Part shown: positions 26,166 to 34,706 of the stretch, piece by piece
How positions within the stretch are numbered: the stretch's first letter is position 1
Layout of the letters: each line of letters opens with the position of its first letter
Assembly: GCA_016794785.1 (NCBI GenBank)
Contig: JAEUHC010000027.1
Coordinates: 248,001 to 312,000 of the forward strand
Direction: 5' to 3'
From: Opitutaceae bacterium
GTDB lineage: Bacteria > Verrucomicrobiota > Verrucomicrobiia > Opitutales > Opitutaceae
Length of the DNA stretch: 64,000 nucleotides
Position numbers and translations under genes: made by a program
Notes under the pieces: model-generated
What the model saw: only the letters and a program-made list of their open reading frames with translations
Database searches by the model: none
Told to the model about the DNA's origin: nothing

Positions 26166-27029
26166 TTAAGTTCCTGAGCCGATGCGGTGCTGGATGATCA
26201 AGGTGTCGCCGGCGGTTTCGGCCGCGATTTTCAGCTTGTCGCCCTGGTCCCGGGGCAGGCTGAAACCAGGGAGACGCGGTGAAGCTTTGATCGTCCTGAC
26301 GATCGCGCCGCCCGCCGTCGAGATGGTCTCGGTCACGGTCGTCCCACCGACGGTGTAAACGAACGTCGGATATCCTTCATCCGACAAGTGGCAGCCTTTG
26401 AATTGAGTTTTTCCGGCGACGAAGATCGGGCTGTGCTCGACGTAGCAAACCTCCCCCACTTTCGCCAAGGCGTTCCCGTTGCTGCGCAGGTAGGGCCAAT
26501 TGTCCGTTTCCCCTTCGGAGATATAGCGGAGGCGGCAGGAGTCCGTGTCCCAAATCACGTTGTGCTTTCGCGCCGTGGGCAGGGCGACGATGATCGAGGC
26601 GGGACCCGAGTCCGGCACAAACGTCCTTTCCACGCGCGGCCGCCTGGTCTTGCCGGGACTCAGGGCATAGGGATCGGCGCCGGAAGGCCTGACCCGCTTT
26701 ACGCCCTTCGTGACCTCGCGAATGTAATTAAAGATTTCATGCAGGTCCTTTTCGGCCACATGCACCATCGCGGGCATCTGCGGCAGGTGCTCCCGCTTCT
26801 TGCCCGGCTCCACGCACCACTTGATAAAGCTGGCCCGGTTGCGCTCCGGATAGAGTTCGGCGATCTCCACCAACGAGGGGCCGACCACCGCCTGGTCAAT
26901 CGTGTGGCAGGCCAGGCAGTTCGTCGTGAACGCGGCAGGCGGTGTCAGCTCCGCCGCCGGGATGGACGCGGCCGAAAGGGCGAGCAGCACTCCTCCCAAC
27001 CGCTGGGTCTTGTTTCGAAAGCGATGCAT
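26166..27029 (-). CDS. Secreted cytochrome c protein with C-terminal beta domain
   Basis: 287 residues. Signal peptide ends near AAELT (about 26). CLACH at 38-42 binds heme, and MPAM about 47 residues later offers the axial Met. This class I cytochrome domain ends near residue 115. Residues ~130-287 form a beta-rich module (IIVALPTARKHNVIWDTDSCRLRYI) also found attached to PVC-type dehydrogenases. It lies between a DUF1080 gene and the sorbosone-dehydrogenase-like gene and is nearly contiguous with the latter, so it is the obvious electron acceptor. Confidence 0.82.
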   Translation of the reverse strand: MHRFRNKTQRLGGVLLALSAASIPAAELTPPAAFTTNCLACHTIDQAVVGPSLVEIAELYPERNRASFIKWCVEPGKKREHLPQMPAMVHVAEKDLHEIFNYIREVTKGVKRVRPSGADPYALSPGKTRRPRVERTFVPDSGPASIIVALPTARKHNVIWDTDSCRLRYISEGETDNWPYLRSNGNALAKVGEVCYVEHSPIFVAGKTQFKGCHLSDEGYPTFVYTVGGTTVTETISTAGGAIVRTIKASPRLPGFSLPRDQGDKLKIAAETAGDTLIIQHRIGSGT

Positions 27030-27062
27030 GCGAATACGGGATTAAGGCCAATCTTTGAATGA

Positions 27063-27842
27063 CTACGGCTTCAACTCGCGAATATAGATATTCCGGAAAG
27101 AGACGGAGTCACCATGGTCCTGCAGGAGGATCGATCCGGCGGAGGCGGCGAAACCAGGGATCGTCCGGTATTTGGACTTGGCCAAGCGCGTGTTCCAATC
27201 GTCCGAGCCAAACTCGATGCTCACCACCTTCTCCCCGTTGAGCCAGTGCTCCAGCCGATTGCCTTTCGCCACGATCCGGCCCGTGTTCCACTCTCCGCCC
27301 GGAGGATAATGCTTCTTCGTGTCGGGTGCCGCGACCAGTTCATACATCGAAGCCGAGCGATGGGTGGGATTTTTGGCATCCCGATGGTGCGCGTCGTCAA
27401 GAATCTGATATTCGAGGCCAAGAAGATTCGCGTCGGTGCGGTATTTGACGCCGCTGTTGCCGTTGTGGCTGATCTTGAAATCAAATCTGAGCTCGAAGTC
27501 GTAATACGACCGCTTCGTCACGATCTGACCGCCGGGTCCTTTCGCCGTTTTGTCCAAGGACAGAACGCCGTCCTTCACGGACCAGAGCTTTCCAATCTCC
27601 TTCGTTTTCGCCCTCGTGGCGGCGGCCCCGTTTTCCCAGAGGGCCAGGCTGTCGCCTGCCAGCAGGTTCACCCAATTGGGATCCCGGGATTCGGGTGGCA
27701 GCGGGCTCGCGCTGTTCTCCGCGCCGAACGCCCGCGACGGCGGGAATCCCAGAAAAGTCGCGGCGCAGATCAAGGCCAGCAGCGGCAATCTAACTGAGGG
27801 GCGAAACGCTCGTGACGCGGTGGTGCTCAAGGGTGTATTCAT
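27063..27842 (-). CDS. Secreted DUF1080 (3-keto-disaccharide hydrolase) protein
   Basis: 259 residues with an export signal (about 15-41). The single domain is DUF1080/PF06439: NWVNLLAGDSLALWENG, the central FELRFDFKISHNGNSGVKYR, LGLEYQILDD, and the late strand VSFRNIYIRELKP. The concanavalin-like jelly roll is the stand-alone version of the domain fused to the dehydrogenases at 2034 and 16567. In this operon it travels with a soluble cytochrome c and a dehydrogenase, so the same pair of functions occurs here as separate polypeptides. Confidence 0.88.
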   Translation of the reverse strand: MNTPLSTTASRAFRPSVRLPLLALICAATFLGFPPSRAFGAENSASPLPPESRDPNWVNLLAGDSLALWENGAAATRAKTKEIGKLWSVKDGVLSLDKTAKGPGGQIVTKRSYYDFELRFDFKISHNGNSGVKYRTDANLLGLEYQILDDAHHRDAKNPTHRSASMYELVAAPDTKKHYPPGGEWNTGRIVAKGNRLEHWLNGEKVVSIEFGSDDWNTRLAKSKYRTIPGFAASAGSILLQDHGDSVSFRNIYIRELKP

Positions 27843-27963
27843 GAGTGGTAATCGGAAGGAAACAGGCTGGGTGGGGATTCTTCTCGTGGGCAGGGCGCAG
27901 GTCGGTGTCTCCCGCGGGCAGTGCTCAGCTCGTGCGAAGGCTCGACGACGGCTTCATCCCGCC

Positions 27964-29571
27964 TCAGCCGGGGCGGGCCAGCTCGGTCACATGAAACGGC
28001 GTGAGCCGGTCGATTTCGTCGATGGGCTGCCGGCGCTGGTCCCACTTGAAGAAACGCAGCACGATGCGGTCCCGGAGAAAATCCGCGATCGTGAAGCCGT
28101 GTTGCTCGATCGGTTTGACCTCCTCCCGCAGATCCAGATGCACCGGCGGAGTTGGGCCGACGCCGCGTCCCACCGACGGCCAGCCGCCCGGGTCGGTGCT
28201 GATCGGCCCGGCGAGCACTGTGGTGATCGGATTGGCCTGAAAATCGAGTGCGCCCGCCCGCAGCATCCGGCCGATGCCGATGGCGTGGAGATCGCCGCTG
28301 ACGATAAGCGGCGCCCGTTGCTTCATCGCTGCGAGCGACTGCATCAATCGATCATGCTGCCGCAGCCAGCCCGATTGCCAATAAGGCTTGGGCACGGAGG
28401 TGGTCAGCTTCTTGTCCGCTCCCAGCACATCCGGATACCACTCGCCCCATTTGCCGGCGCTCCAGCCCGGCGGATTGGAGGGGACGTGCACGAGATGAGC
28501 GACGTCGGTCGAGGCGGCGCGCGCATGCAGCCAGCGTTCCACTTCACGATCTACAAATACCGCGCTGGGACCCGCGAGGGTGGCCGTGCGCCGCACATCG
28601 TAGAGATTGATCTCCGCCAATCGCCCGTAGCGGATCGTGCCGAAGCTCTCGGATCCCGCGTTGGCTCCGCCCTCGGACCAAGGCAGACCGTTCGGCCGGG
28701 CGGCGTCGGGCAGGAATTCAGGATAATACATCCGCTGGGACGCGCGCGCCAGGCGGAGCATGAACGCCGACGGCGGAAACGTGACGAGTTCGTCGGTCGC
28801 CTCGTCGTTGTCGAAATTATCGTGGTCGTCCTGCAGGAAAAACACTGGCGTCGAGCGGAAGTCGGTGCCGTAGACGGGCACGATCTGCGGTCCGGCGGCG
28901 AGCTTTAGCACCGTCTCGTTGTTCTCCCCGAAAACGAGCGCCGAGCGGTCGAATTTTCCGGCGAGCTGCTCGGCCTCGGGGGTCGCGCCGAGCTTCGAAC
29001 TGCCCTTGGGCGCCAGCAGATCCCAATAGACGTGATCGCCGTTGGCCACGACCGCCTGCGGGCCGAACGAAAGCCCGCGGCGCAACAGGCGGTTGCGGAC
29101 CGCAGTGGGCAGGAATCCGATGGGCAGCCGCTCGTGTCCCCCGGCGCACGAGAAAAACATGACCCGAAAACTTTCCGGCCGGGCGTCGGGGGAGGGAAAA
29201 GTCGCCAGCTCCCACGGCTCGCACAGCGCGGTGCCACTGGCGGCGGTCAATGCGAGCGAATACTTTCGGCCCGGAGTGAGGCCATCCGCGCGGAATTGCC
29301 AGAAGCGACCCTGCGTGTCGTTGGGTTGTCCCCGCAGTGTGAGCGAGGCGGGCGTCACCCGCAGAGTCGGCGGCGGGGCCAGGGGCGCGGCAAACGATAC
29401 CTTGATGAGCAGGGCCGTATCGCTGACGGTCGGCAGCAGGTGCATCACGCTGCCCGTATCCCAAGCCCGGGCCGGCGGTGGCGCATCCGCCGCCGCCAAT
29501 CGATCGGCGGAGAGCGAGGCCAGCAAAGTCGCCCCAAAACCGCCCCGGAGAAATTCACGCCGATCAAGCAC
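27964..29571 (-). CDS. Tat-exported metallophosphoesterase / PhoD-like phosphatase
   Basis: 535 residues beginning MLDRREFLRGGFGA, a twin-arginine signal (RR at 4-5). An N-terminal beta-sandwich (about 45-135) precedes a calcineurin-type metal site: FSCAGGHE, VANGDHVYWD, QDDHDNFDND and SGDLHAIG. These follow the PhoD-like order of D-x-x, GD-x-x, N/D-H and GD-x-H. It would hydrolyse phosphate esters or diesters in the periplasm. It leads the four-gene minus operon (121-nt gap to DUF1080) and is divergent from the DUF1592 gene. Confidence 0.82.
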   Translation of the reverse strand: MLDRREFLRGGFGATLLASLSADRLAAADAPPPARAWDTGSVMHLLPTVSDTALLIKVSFAAPLAPPPTLRVTPASLTLRGQPNDTQGRFWQFRADGLTPGRKYSLALTAASGTALCEPWELATFPSPDARPESFRVMFFSCAGGHERLPIGFLPTAVRNRLLRRGLSFGPQAVVANGDHVYWDLLAPKGSSKLGATPEAEQLAGKFDRSALVFGENNETVLKLAAGPQIVPVYGTDFRSTPVFFLQDDHDNFDNDEATDELVTFPPSAFMLRLARASQRMYYPEFLPDAARPNGLPWSEGGANAGSESFGTIRYGRLAEINLYDVRRTATLAGPSAVFVDREVERWLHARAASTDVAHLVHVPSNPPGWSAGKWGEWYPDVLGADKKLTTSVPKPYWQSGWLRQHDRLMQSLAAMKQRAPLIVSGDLHAIGIGRMLRAGALDFQANPITTVLAGPISTDPGGWPSVGRGVGPTPPVHLDLREEVKPIEQHGFTIADFLRDRIVLRFFKWDQRRQPIDEIDRLTPFHVTELARPG

Positions 29572-29596
29572 GATGAGCAGGCAAACGCGTGGTGAA

Positions 29597-29608
29597 GGTT
29601 TGTAAACC
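29597..29608. promoter_or_regulatory. Small inverted repeat in divergent promoter region
   Basis: GGTTT-GT-AAACC, 26-37 nt upstream of the metallophosphoesterase start, in the 197-nt divergent spacer. It resembles a short operator of LacI type but is too short to assign. No GTGTG direct repeat is present in this spacer. Confidence 0.25.
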
Positions 29609-29768
29609 CGGATGTGCGCGATCGCGGGCCAGCTCTAGGGCGATCAGAATGGAACGACCTTCGAGCACTTGGCGAACGGGGCTGGTGGTGGAAGTGACTT
29701 CAGCCCAATAGCCACCCGCGGATTGACTGCGGGCACGGCCTGCACTCAGGCTCCGTGGCTTGGCGAGC

Positions 29769-32549
29769 ATGCACCCTATGCGCCGAAAATTTATAGCCGT
29801 CGTCTTCAGCATCAGCCTGTTTCTGCCGGGGTCTGCTTTGCCGGCGGCGGAAGGACCCAAGGCGGCGCCGACCAAGGCGGTGGCCATGTCGCCGCAAGGG
29901 GATGCGCTGCTCGCGACATTTGCCGGAGAGATCGGGCCGATCCTGGAGCGCCACTGCATGGCCTGCCATGGTGAGAAAAAGCAGAAGGGCGGGATGCGTT
30001 TCGATCAGATAAATCCCGCCATGCCGTTGGACCAAGACGTGGAGGCTTGGCTGTCCGTTCGCGATGTATTGAACGCCCACGAGATGCCCCCCAAAGAGGA
30101 GCGGCAACCAAGCGAGCGAGAACGACAGCAGATCGTGGCGTGGATTGATGCGTCCTTCAAGCAGGTGGCCGAACAGCGCCGGGCAAATCGAGCGTCTCCG
30201 ATGCGGCGGCTGACCGTCCATGAATATGAGAACACCCTGCAGGAGTTATTTGGCGCGGCGGTGCCCTTTGGGAAGAAACTTCCGGCTGCACCTTTGTCCG
30301 AGCGTGGATATTCGCGTGATGCCGCCCTGCTCAGCGTGTCCGCGCTCGAGTTGGAATACTTTCTCGGCATCGCCCGGCAAGCCGTCGATGACTATGTCAT
30401 TTTTGGCGATCGAATCCCGGACAGTGAGCATTTCCTCATTGAATTCGAAAAAGTTGAATACCGCCCCGGGGTGGCCGGCGGTTACACCACCGATGAGCCT
30501 TTGAGCGAACCGGAGTTGCTGGAAAAACAACGGGCCCGAAAGGCCGGTCCGATCGTCTACTCCGACCGAACGTTGTTCCCTTTGCCAGACGGCCCCCTTG
30601 ATCTGCGTTCCGAGGAATTGAATCGGGCGGACCGGCAAAAATTCCACGAGCAATTTGCCCGGTTCAAGAGCAACCAACTGCACAAGGCCGGCGAATTGAT
30701 CGCCCGGGTGCACGTGGCGGCAAAATTAGGTGACGATGGCTCGGCGCCTCGTCTACGATTCAAGATCGGCGACATGGCGGGCTTCGAGTTCGGCGCGCCC
30801 ATCGAAGGCGAGAGCGATGTCACCGCTTCCATTGAGAAACCGCAAATCAGCACGTTTCGGATTCCATTTCGACAGGTGCCAGCCGAGAAACGGAGAGGAG
30901 ATGATGGCGGGGCAAGACTGACCCTGCAGGTGTCGAATGTGTCGCATGATCCCGACGCAATTTTTGACGTGGTGCCGGAAGGCTACAATCACTCGCCAAA
31001 ACAGCTCGGGCTGACGGCACGCTACCGGAAGACGCTGGCCGATTCGCTCGTCAGCAAGGCCGCGATGCGGAAAGCAGGCGTGAACGAACTCTACCTCGAC
31101 GCGGTCGAGATTGATATCGTGCCATTCGGCCTGGATCTCAGCGCCAGGCTGTGGCGAATCGATTCGCAACGCGCCGCCATGAATGCCGGCGCCGACTCGC
31201 GGGCGGTGGCCAAGGAATCGCTCCAGGCCTTCATGAAGCGTGCTTATCGCCGCTCCATCTCGCCGACCGAGTTGGACTCGATGATGTCGCTCTACGATAA
31301 ATTCGTGAGTGACGGAGCCGGCTTTACGGAAGCGCTGAAAGAAACGTTCAGCGCCGTTTTGGTTTCGGACTCCTTCTTGTTCATCGCCGCGCCGATCCCT
31401 CCCGAAGATCACCCCCACATCTCCAAGGAGGAGCGCAGCCAGTTGGCGTCCCGGCTTTCCTACTTTCTTTGGGGCGGCCCGCCCGACGATCGGCTGCTCG
31501 AATTGGCGGCTCGCAATCAGCTCGGCGATCCGGCCGTGATGGCGACTGAGGTGGGCCGTATGCTCGGTGACAGTCGCGCGCGCCGTTTCACCGAGAGGTT
31601 CGCGCGGGAGTGGCTCCGGCTGGATAAGTTCGGCCTGGTTGCAATCAATCCCGAGTTCTATCGCACCTATGATGAAGACCTCGGCAAAGACATGGTCGCG
31701 GAGACCATCGCCACTTTTCAGGAGATATTCCACGGCGACCGGGATGCCCGGGAGCTGATTTCATCGGATACGGTTTACATCAACCAGCGCTTGGCACGCC
31801 ATTATGGAATGCCGCCGGTTACCGGTGGGAAGATGCGAGCGGCGAAGGTGCCTGATTATCGGACGCGGGGCGGTTTGCTGCATCAGGCTGCCATTCTAAC
31901 CATGACGGCGGATGGTGCTGAATCGAATCCGATCTACCGCGGAGTCTGGATTCTGGAACGCATTCTAAATGATCCGCCGCCGCCTCCGCCTCCGGCAGTC
32001 CCCTCCCTGGAGGAAGCCGCGGCGGGTGTTGGGCCGCTTACGCTCAAGCAGCGGATCGAGCGTCATCGCGAACAAAGCGCCTGCGCCGCCTGTCACGCCA
32101 AGATCGACCCATGGGGACTCGCGCTCGAGAATTTCGACGCCATCGGAGCTTGGCGTGAAAAAGCCTTGGTGGTCAACCCGGACACGGCAGCCCGCTCGTT
32201 CCTGCCCGTGGACAGCAGCACGGTCCTGACCACCGGCGAAAAGATCAAGGGATCGGCGGACCTTGTTTCCTACCTGGCTCGCGCCCGGGAAAAGGAGTTC
32301 ACGCGCTCCTTAACGTGGCACCTGATGACCTACGCGTTGGCGCGCGCACCAAATCTTGGCGATGAATCCGAACTGGAATCGATCCATCGCCATTTCCGGA
32401 CTTCCGGCTACAAATTATCGGCTCTCGTATTGGCCATCGTGCAAAGTGAAGCCTTCCAGGCCACGCCCGATGAGCCCAAGGCGGAAGCAACCGATATCGC
32501 GCGGAAAAAGTCCGTCCCCACCGCAACCCTTACCCCAACGAAAAAATGA
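29769..32549 (+). CDS. DUF1592-family planctomycete-type cytochrome c protein
   Basis: 926 residues from the ATG at 29769 (another ATG at 29778 is equally possible; a TTG lies at 29760). Signal peptide about 1-27. A first heme motif CMACH at 63-67 in the Planctomycete cytochrome C domain is followed by the DUF1587/DUF1595/DUF1592/DUF1588/DUF1585 series: MRRLTVHEYENTLQELF, LASRLSYFLWGGPPDD, and a second CAACH at 772-776 inside IDPWGLALENFDAIG. The family is always secreted, of unproven function, and associated with complex polysaccharide use in PVC bacteria. The stop overlaps the DUF1552 start (ATGA). Confidence 0.9.
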   Translation: MHPMRRKFIAVVFSISLFLPGSALPAAEGPKAAPTKAVAMSPQGDALLATFAGEIGPILERHCMACHGEKKQKGGMRFDQINPAMPLDQDVEAWLSVRDVLNAHEMPPKEERQPSERERQQIVAWIDASFKQVAEQRRANRASPMRRLTVHEYENTLQELFGAAVPFGKKLPAAPLSERGYSRDAALLSVSALELEYFLGIARQAVDDYVIFGDRIPDSEHFLIEFEKVEYRPGVAGGYTTDEPLSEPELLEKQRARKAGPIVYSDRTLFPLPDGPLDLRSEELNRADRQKFHEQFARFKSNQLHKAGELIARVHVAAKLGDDGSAPRLRFKIGDMAGFEFGAPIEGESDVTASIEKPQISTFRIPFRQVPAEKRRGDDGGARLTLQVSNVSHDPDAIFDVVPEGYNHSPKQLGLTARYRKTLADSLVSKAAMRKAGVNELYLDAVEIDIVPFGLDLSARLWRIDSQRAAMNAGADSRAVAKESLQAFMKRAYRRSISPTELDSMMSLYDKFVSDGAGFTEALKETFSAVLVSDSFLFIAAPIPPEDHPHISKEERSQLASRLSYFLWGGPPDDRLLELAARNQLGDPAVMATEVGRMLGDSRARRFTERFAREWLRLDKFGLVAINPEFYRTYDEDLGKDMVAETIATFQEIFHGDRDARELISSDTVYINQRLARHYGMPPVTGGKMRAAKVPDYRTRGGLLHQAAILTMTADGAESNPIYRGVWILERILNDPPPPPPPAVPSLEEAAAGVGPLTLKQRIERHREQSACAACHAKIDPWGLALENFDAIGAWREKALVVNPDTAARSFLPVDSSTVLTTGEKIKGSADLVSYLARAREKEFTRSLTWHLMTYALARAPNLGDESELESIHRHFRTSGYKLSALVLAIVQSEAFQATPDEPKAEATDIARKKSVPTATLTPTKK

Positions 32550-33901
32550 ATCCCTCCTTTCTTCCCAACCGGCGCGAATTCTTGAAGCTCGGATTGGCCG
32601 GCATGGCGCTACCCCCGCTGACGTCGCTGCTGGGCGCGCCCAAAATCACCGGCCCGGCCAAGCCGGGCAAACCAGCCCGGTTGGTCACGATCTTTTTCCC
32701 CAATGGTGTTTCGCTTCCGCCCGAGGGGCACGAGAGCTATAAGGACTGGCACTGGTTCCCGCATAATCCCGGCCCGGAATATGTGATGACCAATACGCTC
32801 AAGCCGCTCGCCAGCCTTCGCAGCAATCTTTCGATCCTTTCCGGTTTTTCTCATCCGCATCTGCGCTCGAATATCACGCATTCCTGCAGCGCGCAGTTCC
32901 TGACCGGAGACGACCAGTCGAAGGGCTACAAGAACTCCATCAGCTACGACCAGGTGTTCGCCGGGGCGATTGACGGAGCGACCCGATTCTCGTCGCTGGT
33001 GTTGTCCACGTCCGGCGGCACCGGCAGCTTGGGTCGTCCGGCCACCATTTCGGTCAACCGCGAGGGTGCCTTGATCCCGGCCCTGGCGGATCCGAAACAG
33101 ATTTTCGAACGCTTGTTTGTCGTGGACTCCGCTGGCGTGAAAGATCGCGCGCGCGCCATCGCCCGCGATCGGAGTATTCTGGATCGCGTGAGCTCAAGGT
33201 TGTCCGGCCTCAATGGGAAGCTCGGCGCCGAGGATCGCGATCGTCTCGATGCTTATTTGACGGCCACTCGAACGCTGGAGCAGCAACTTGGTCGGGCCAA
33301 CGATTGGCTCAGCGTTCCGAAACCCGAAGTTAAGCCCAGCCTGTTTGATTTCAACGCCGAGCCGACCCGCGAACTGGGAACGAACTATCTGCGCACGATG
33401 TTCGACCTGATCCACATGGCGCTGCTGACCGATTCCACGCGAGTCGTGACCTATCAAACCGCCGTCGAAGGCGGCAGTGATCGGGGCAATCAACTGCCCT
33501 ACGCGGCAGGTCTGACGCTGCATCATCACCAGCTCAGCCATAGCGCCTCGCGTGACGAAGGCGGATGGGAGCGTTGGGCCAAGTTCGACCAATACATGAT
33601 TGAGCGACTCGCGGAATTCCTGACGAAGATGGCGAAGACGCCGGACCCGTTGGCGGAAGGCAGCCTGCTGGACAACACGATCGTGCTCTACGGGAGCGCG
33701 ACCAGCAAAACGCATATCGGCCGAAACTACCCGCTCGTGCTCGCCGGCGGCAAGAACCTGGGCCTGAAACACGGCTCATTCCATCGCTTCGAAAAAGAGC
33801 GGCCGTTCAATGACCTCCTGGTGACGCTCCTGCAGCGCGTGGGCGTGGAAAGAGAACGCTTCGGCGACAGCGAAAAGACCGTGGACCAGATCGTAGTCTA
33901 A
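32546..33901 (+). CDS. DUF1552 family secreted protein
   Basis: 451 residues. It begins with a twin-arginine signal, NRREFLKLGLAG (RR at 9-10). The body has the DUF1552 hallmarks LVTIFFPNGVSLP, LSGFSHPH, LTGDD and HHHQLSH. This alkaline-phosphatase-like fold is nearly always encoded right after a DUF1592 protein, as here, and the pair probably forms one exported oxidation system. No catalytic role is proven. It converges with the next gene, whose stop shares bases with this one (33898-33901). Confidence 0.88.
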   Translation: MNPSFLPNRREFLKLGLAGMALPPLTSLLGAPKITGPAKPGKPARLVTIFFPNGVSLPPEGHESYKDWHWFPHNPGPEYVMTNTLKPLASLRSNLSILSGFSHPHLRSNITHSCSAQFLTGDDQSKGYKNSISYDQVFAGAIDGATRFSSLVLSTSGGTGSLGRPATISVNREGALIPALADPKQIFERLFVVDSAGVKDRARAIARDRSILDRVSSRLSGLNGKLGAEDRDRLDAYLTATRTLEQQLGRANDWLSVPKPEVKPSLFDFNAEPTRELGTNYLRTMFDLIHMALLTDSTRVVTYQTAVEGGSDRGNQLPYAAGLTLHHHQLSHSASRDEGGWERWAKFDQYMIERLAEFLTKMAKTPDPLAEGSLLDNTIVLYGSATSKTHIGRNYPLVLAGGKNLGLKHGSFHRFEKERPFNDLLVTLLQRVGVERERFGDSEKTVDQIVV

Positions 33902-34629
33902 GGCGCCGGGCGGGTCGGCGGCTGGTCGCTTTTCGGCTTCGTGACGCGGACATCGTCAATCTCGACAATATTGCCCTTGGTCACGAATCCGAAATCAGAC
34001 TTTGTCGGATGGCTGATGCCGGGCGACCGGAATGATCCGATCCGTTTTCCGTCGATCAGCACCTCCATCTGATCGTCATTCAAGGCGACGCGGGCGCGAT
34101 ACCACCGCTTCGCGTCAAGCGCCTGCGGGAACGATTCACCCAATAACAAGCGTTCACCCTTTCGGCCTGACGCCAGGAACGCCTGGTAGAGATCCTTGCG
34201 GAAGGCCCCATCGCGATCGTCCGAAATCCTCACCTGCGAGGCCGAAAAGGAAACGCGGCAGATATGCCCGGCATGGGCCTTTTCGCAGGTTTCGTCGTTG
34301 AGGACCAAATGGAGGGACTCGCCATCGGTCAGACGAAAGGAAAATTCGAAAACGGCATTTCGAAATGCGAGCGGAACGCGGGAGATCGTCGTGTGCTTTC
34401 GCTCCGGCACTTCATGCCCCACCAGCCGTCCATCCTTAATCGAAAACGAGGGGATGATGATTCGCCAAGGGTCGCCCAGCTCAGATCGCTCGAATGAATC
34501 TTCAAACACCACGATGTTGTCACCTTTGGCGGGTTCATTGCCATCGGTCGCGCCGCAAACGGCCAAAAACCCGAGCATGGCACAGATTATCGTTCTGCCT
34601 TCTCGACTCATTTTCATCCGTGATTTCAT
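33898..34629 (-). CDS. Secreted concanavalin-like (lectin/glucanase fold) protein
   Basis: 243 residues, hydrophobic export segment about 12-30. The rest is a single jelly-roll domain: VVFEDSFERSELGDPWRI, FRNAVFEFSFRL, WYRARVALNDDQMEVLIDGKRIGSF, IVEIDDVRV. That pattern is shared with DUF1080/laminin-G-like proteins and implies carbohydrate binding or cleavage, but it lacks the exact DUF1080 start motif. It is the last gene of the eight-gene operon, 77 nt after a sulfatase. I cannot name a more specific family. Confidence 0.65.
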   Translation of the reverse strand: MKSRMKMSREGRTIICAMLGFLAVCGATDGNEPAKGDNIVVFEDSFERSELGDPWRIIIPSFSIKDGRLVGHEVPERKHTTISRVPLAFRNAVFEFSFRLTDGESLHLVLNDETCEKAHAGHICRVSFSASQVRISDDRDGAFRKDLYQAFLASGRKGERLLLGESFPQALDAKRWYRARVALNDDQMEVLIDGKRIGSFRSPGISHPTKSDFGFVTKGNIVEIDDVRVTKPKSDQPPTRPAP

Positions 34630-34706
34630 GGGGGTAATCTCCTGTGGTCAATTTGTCCCGAGGCAATATGGAACAGGCCGAATGGGTCAGCGGCGGTGGC
34701 CGTGGT

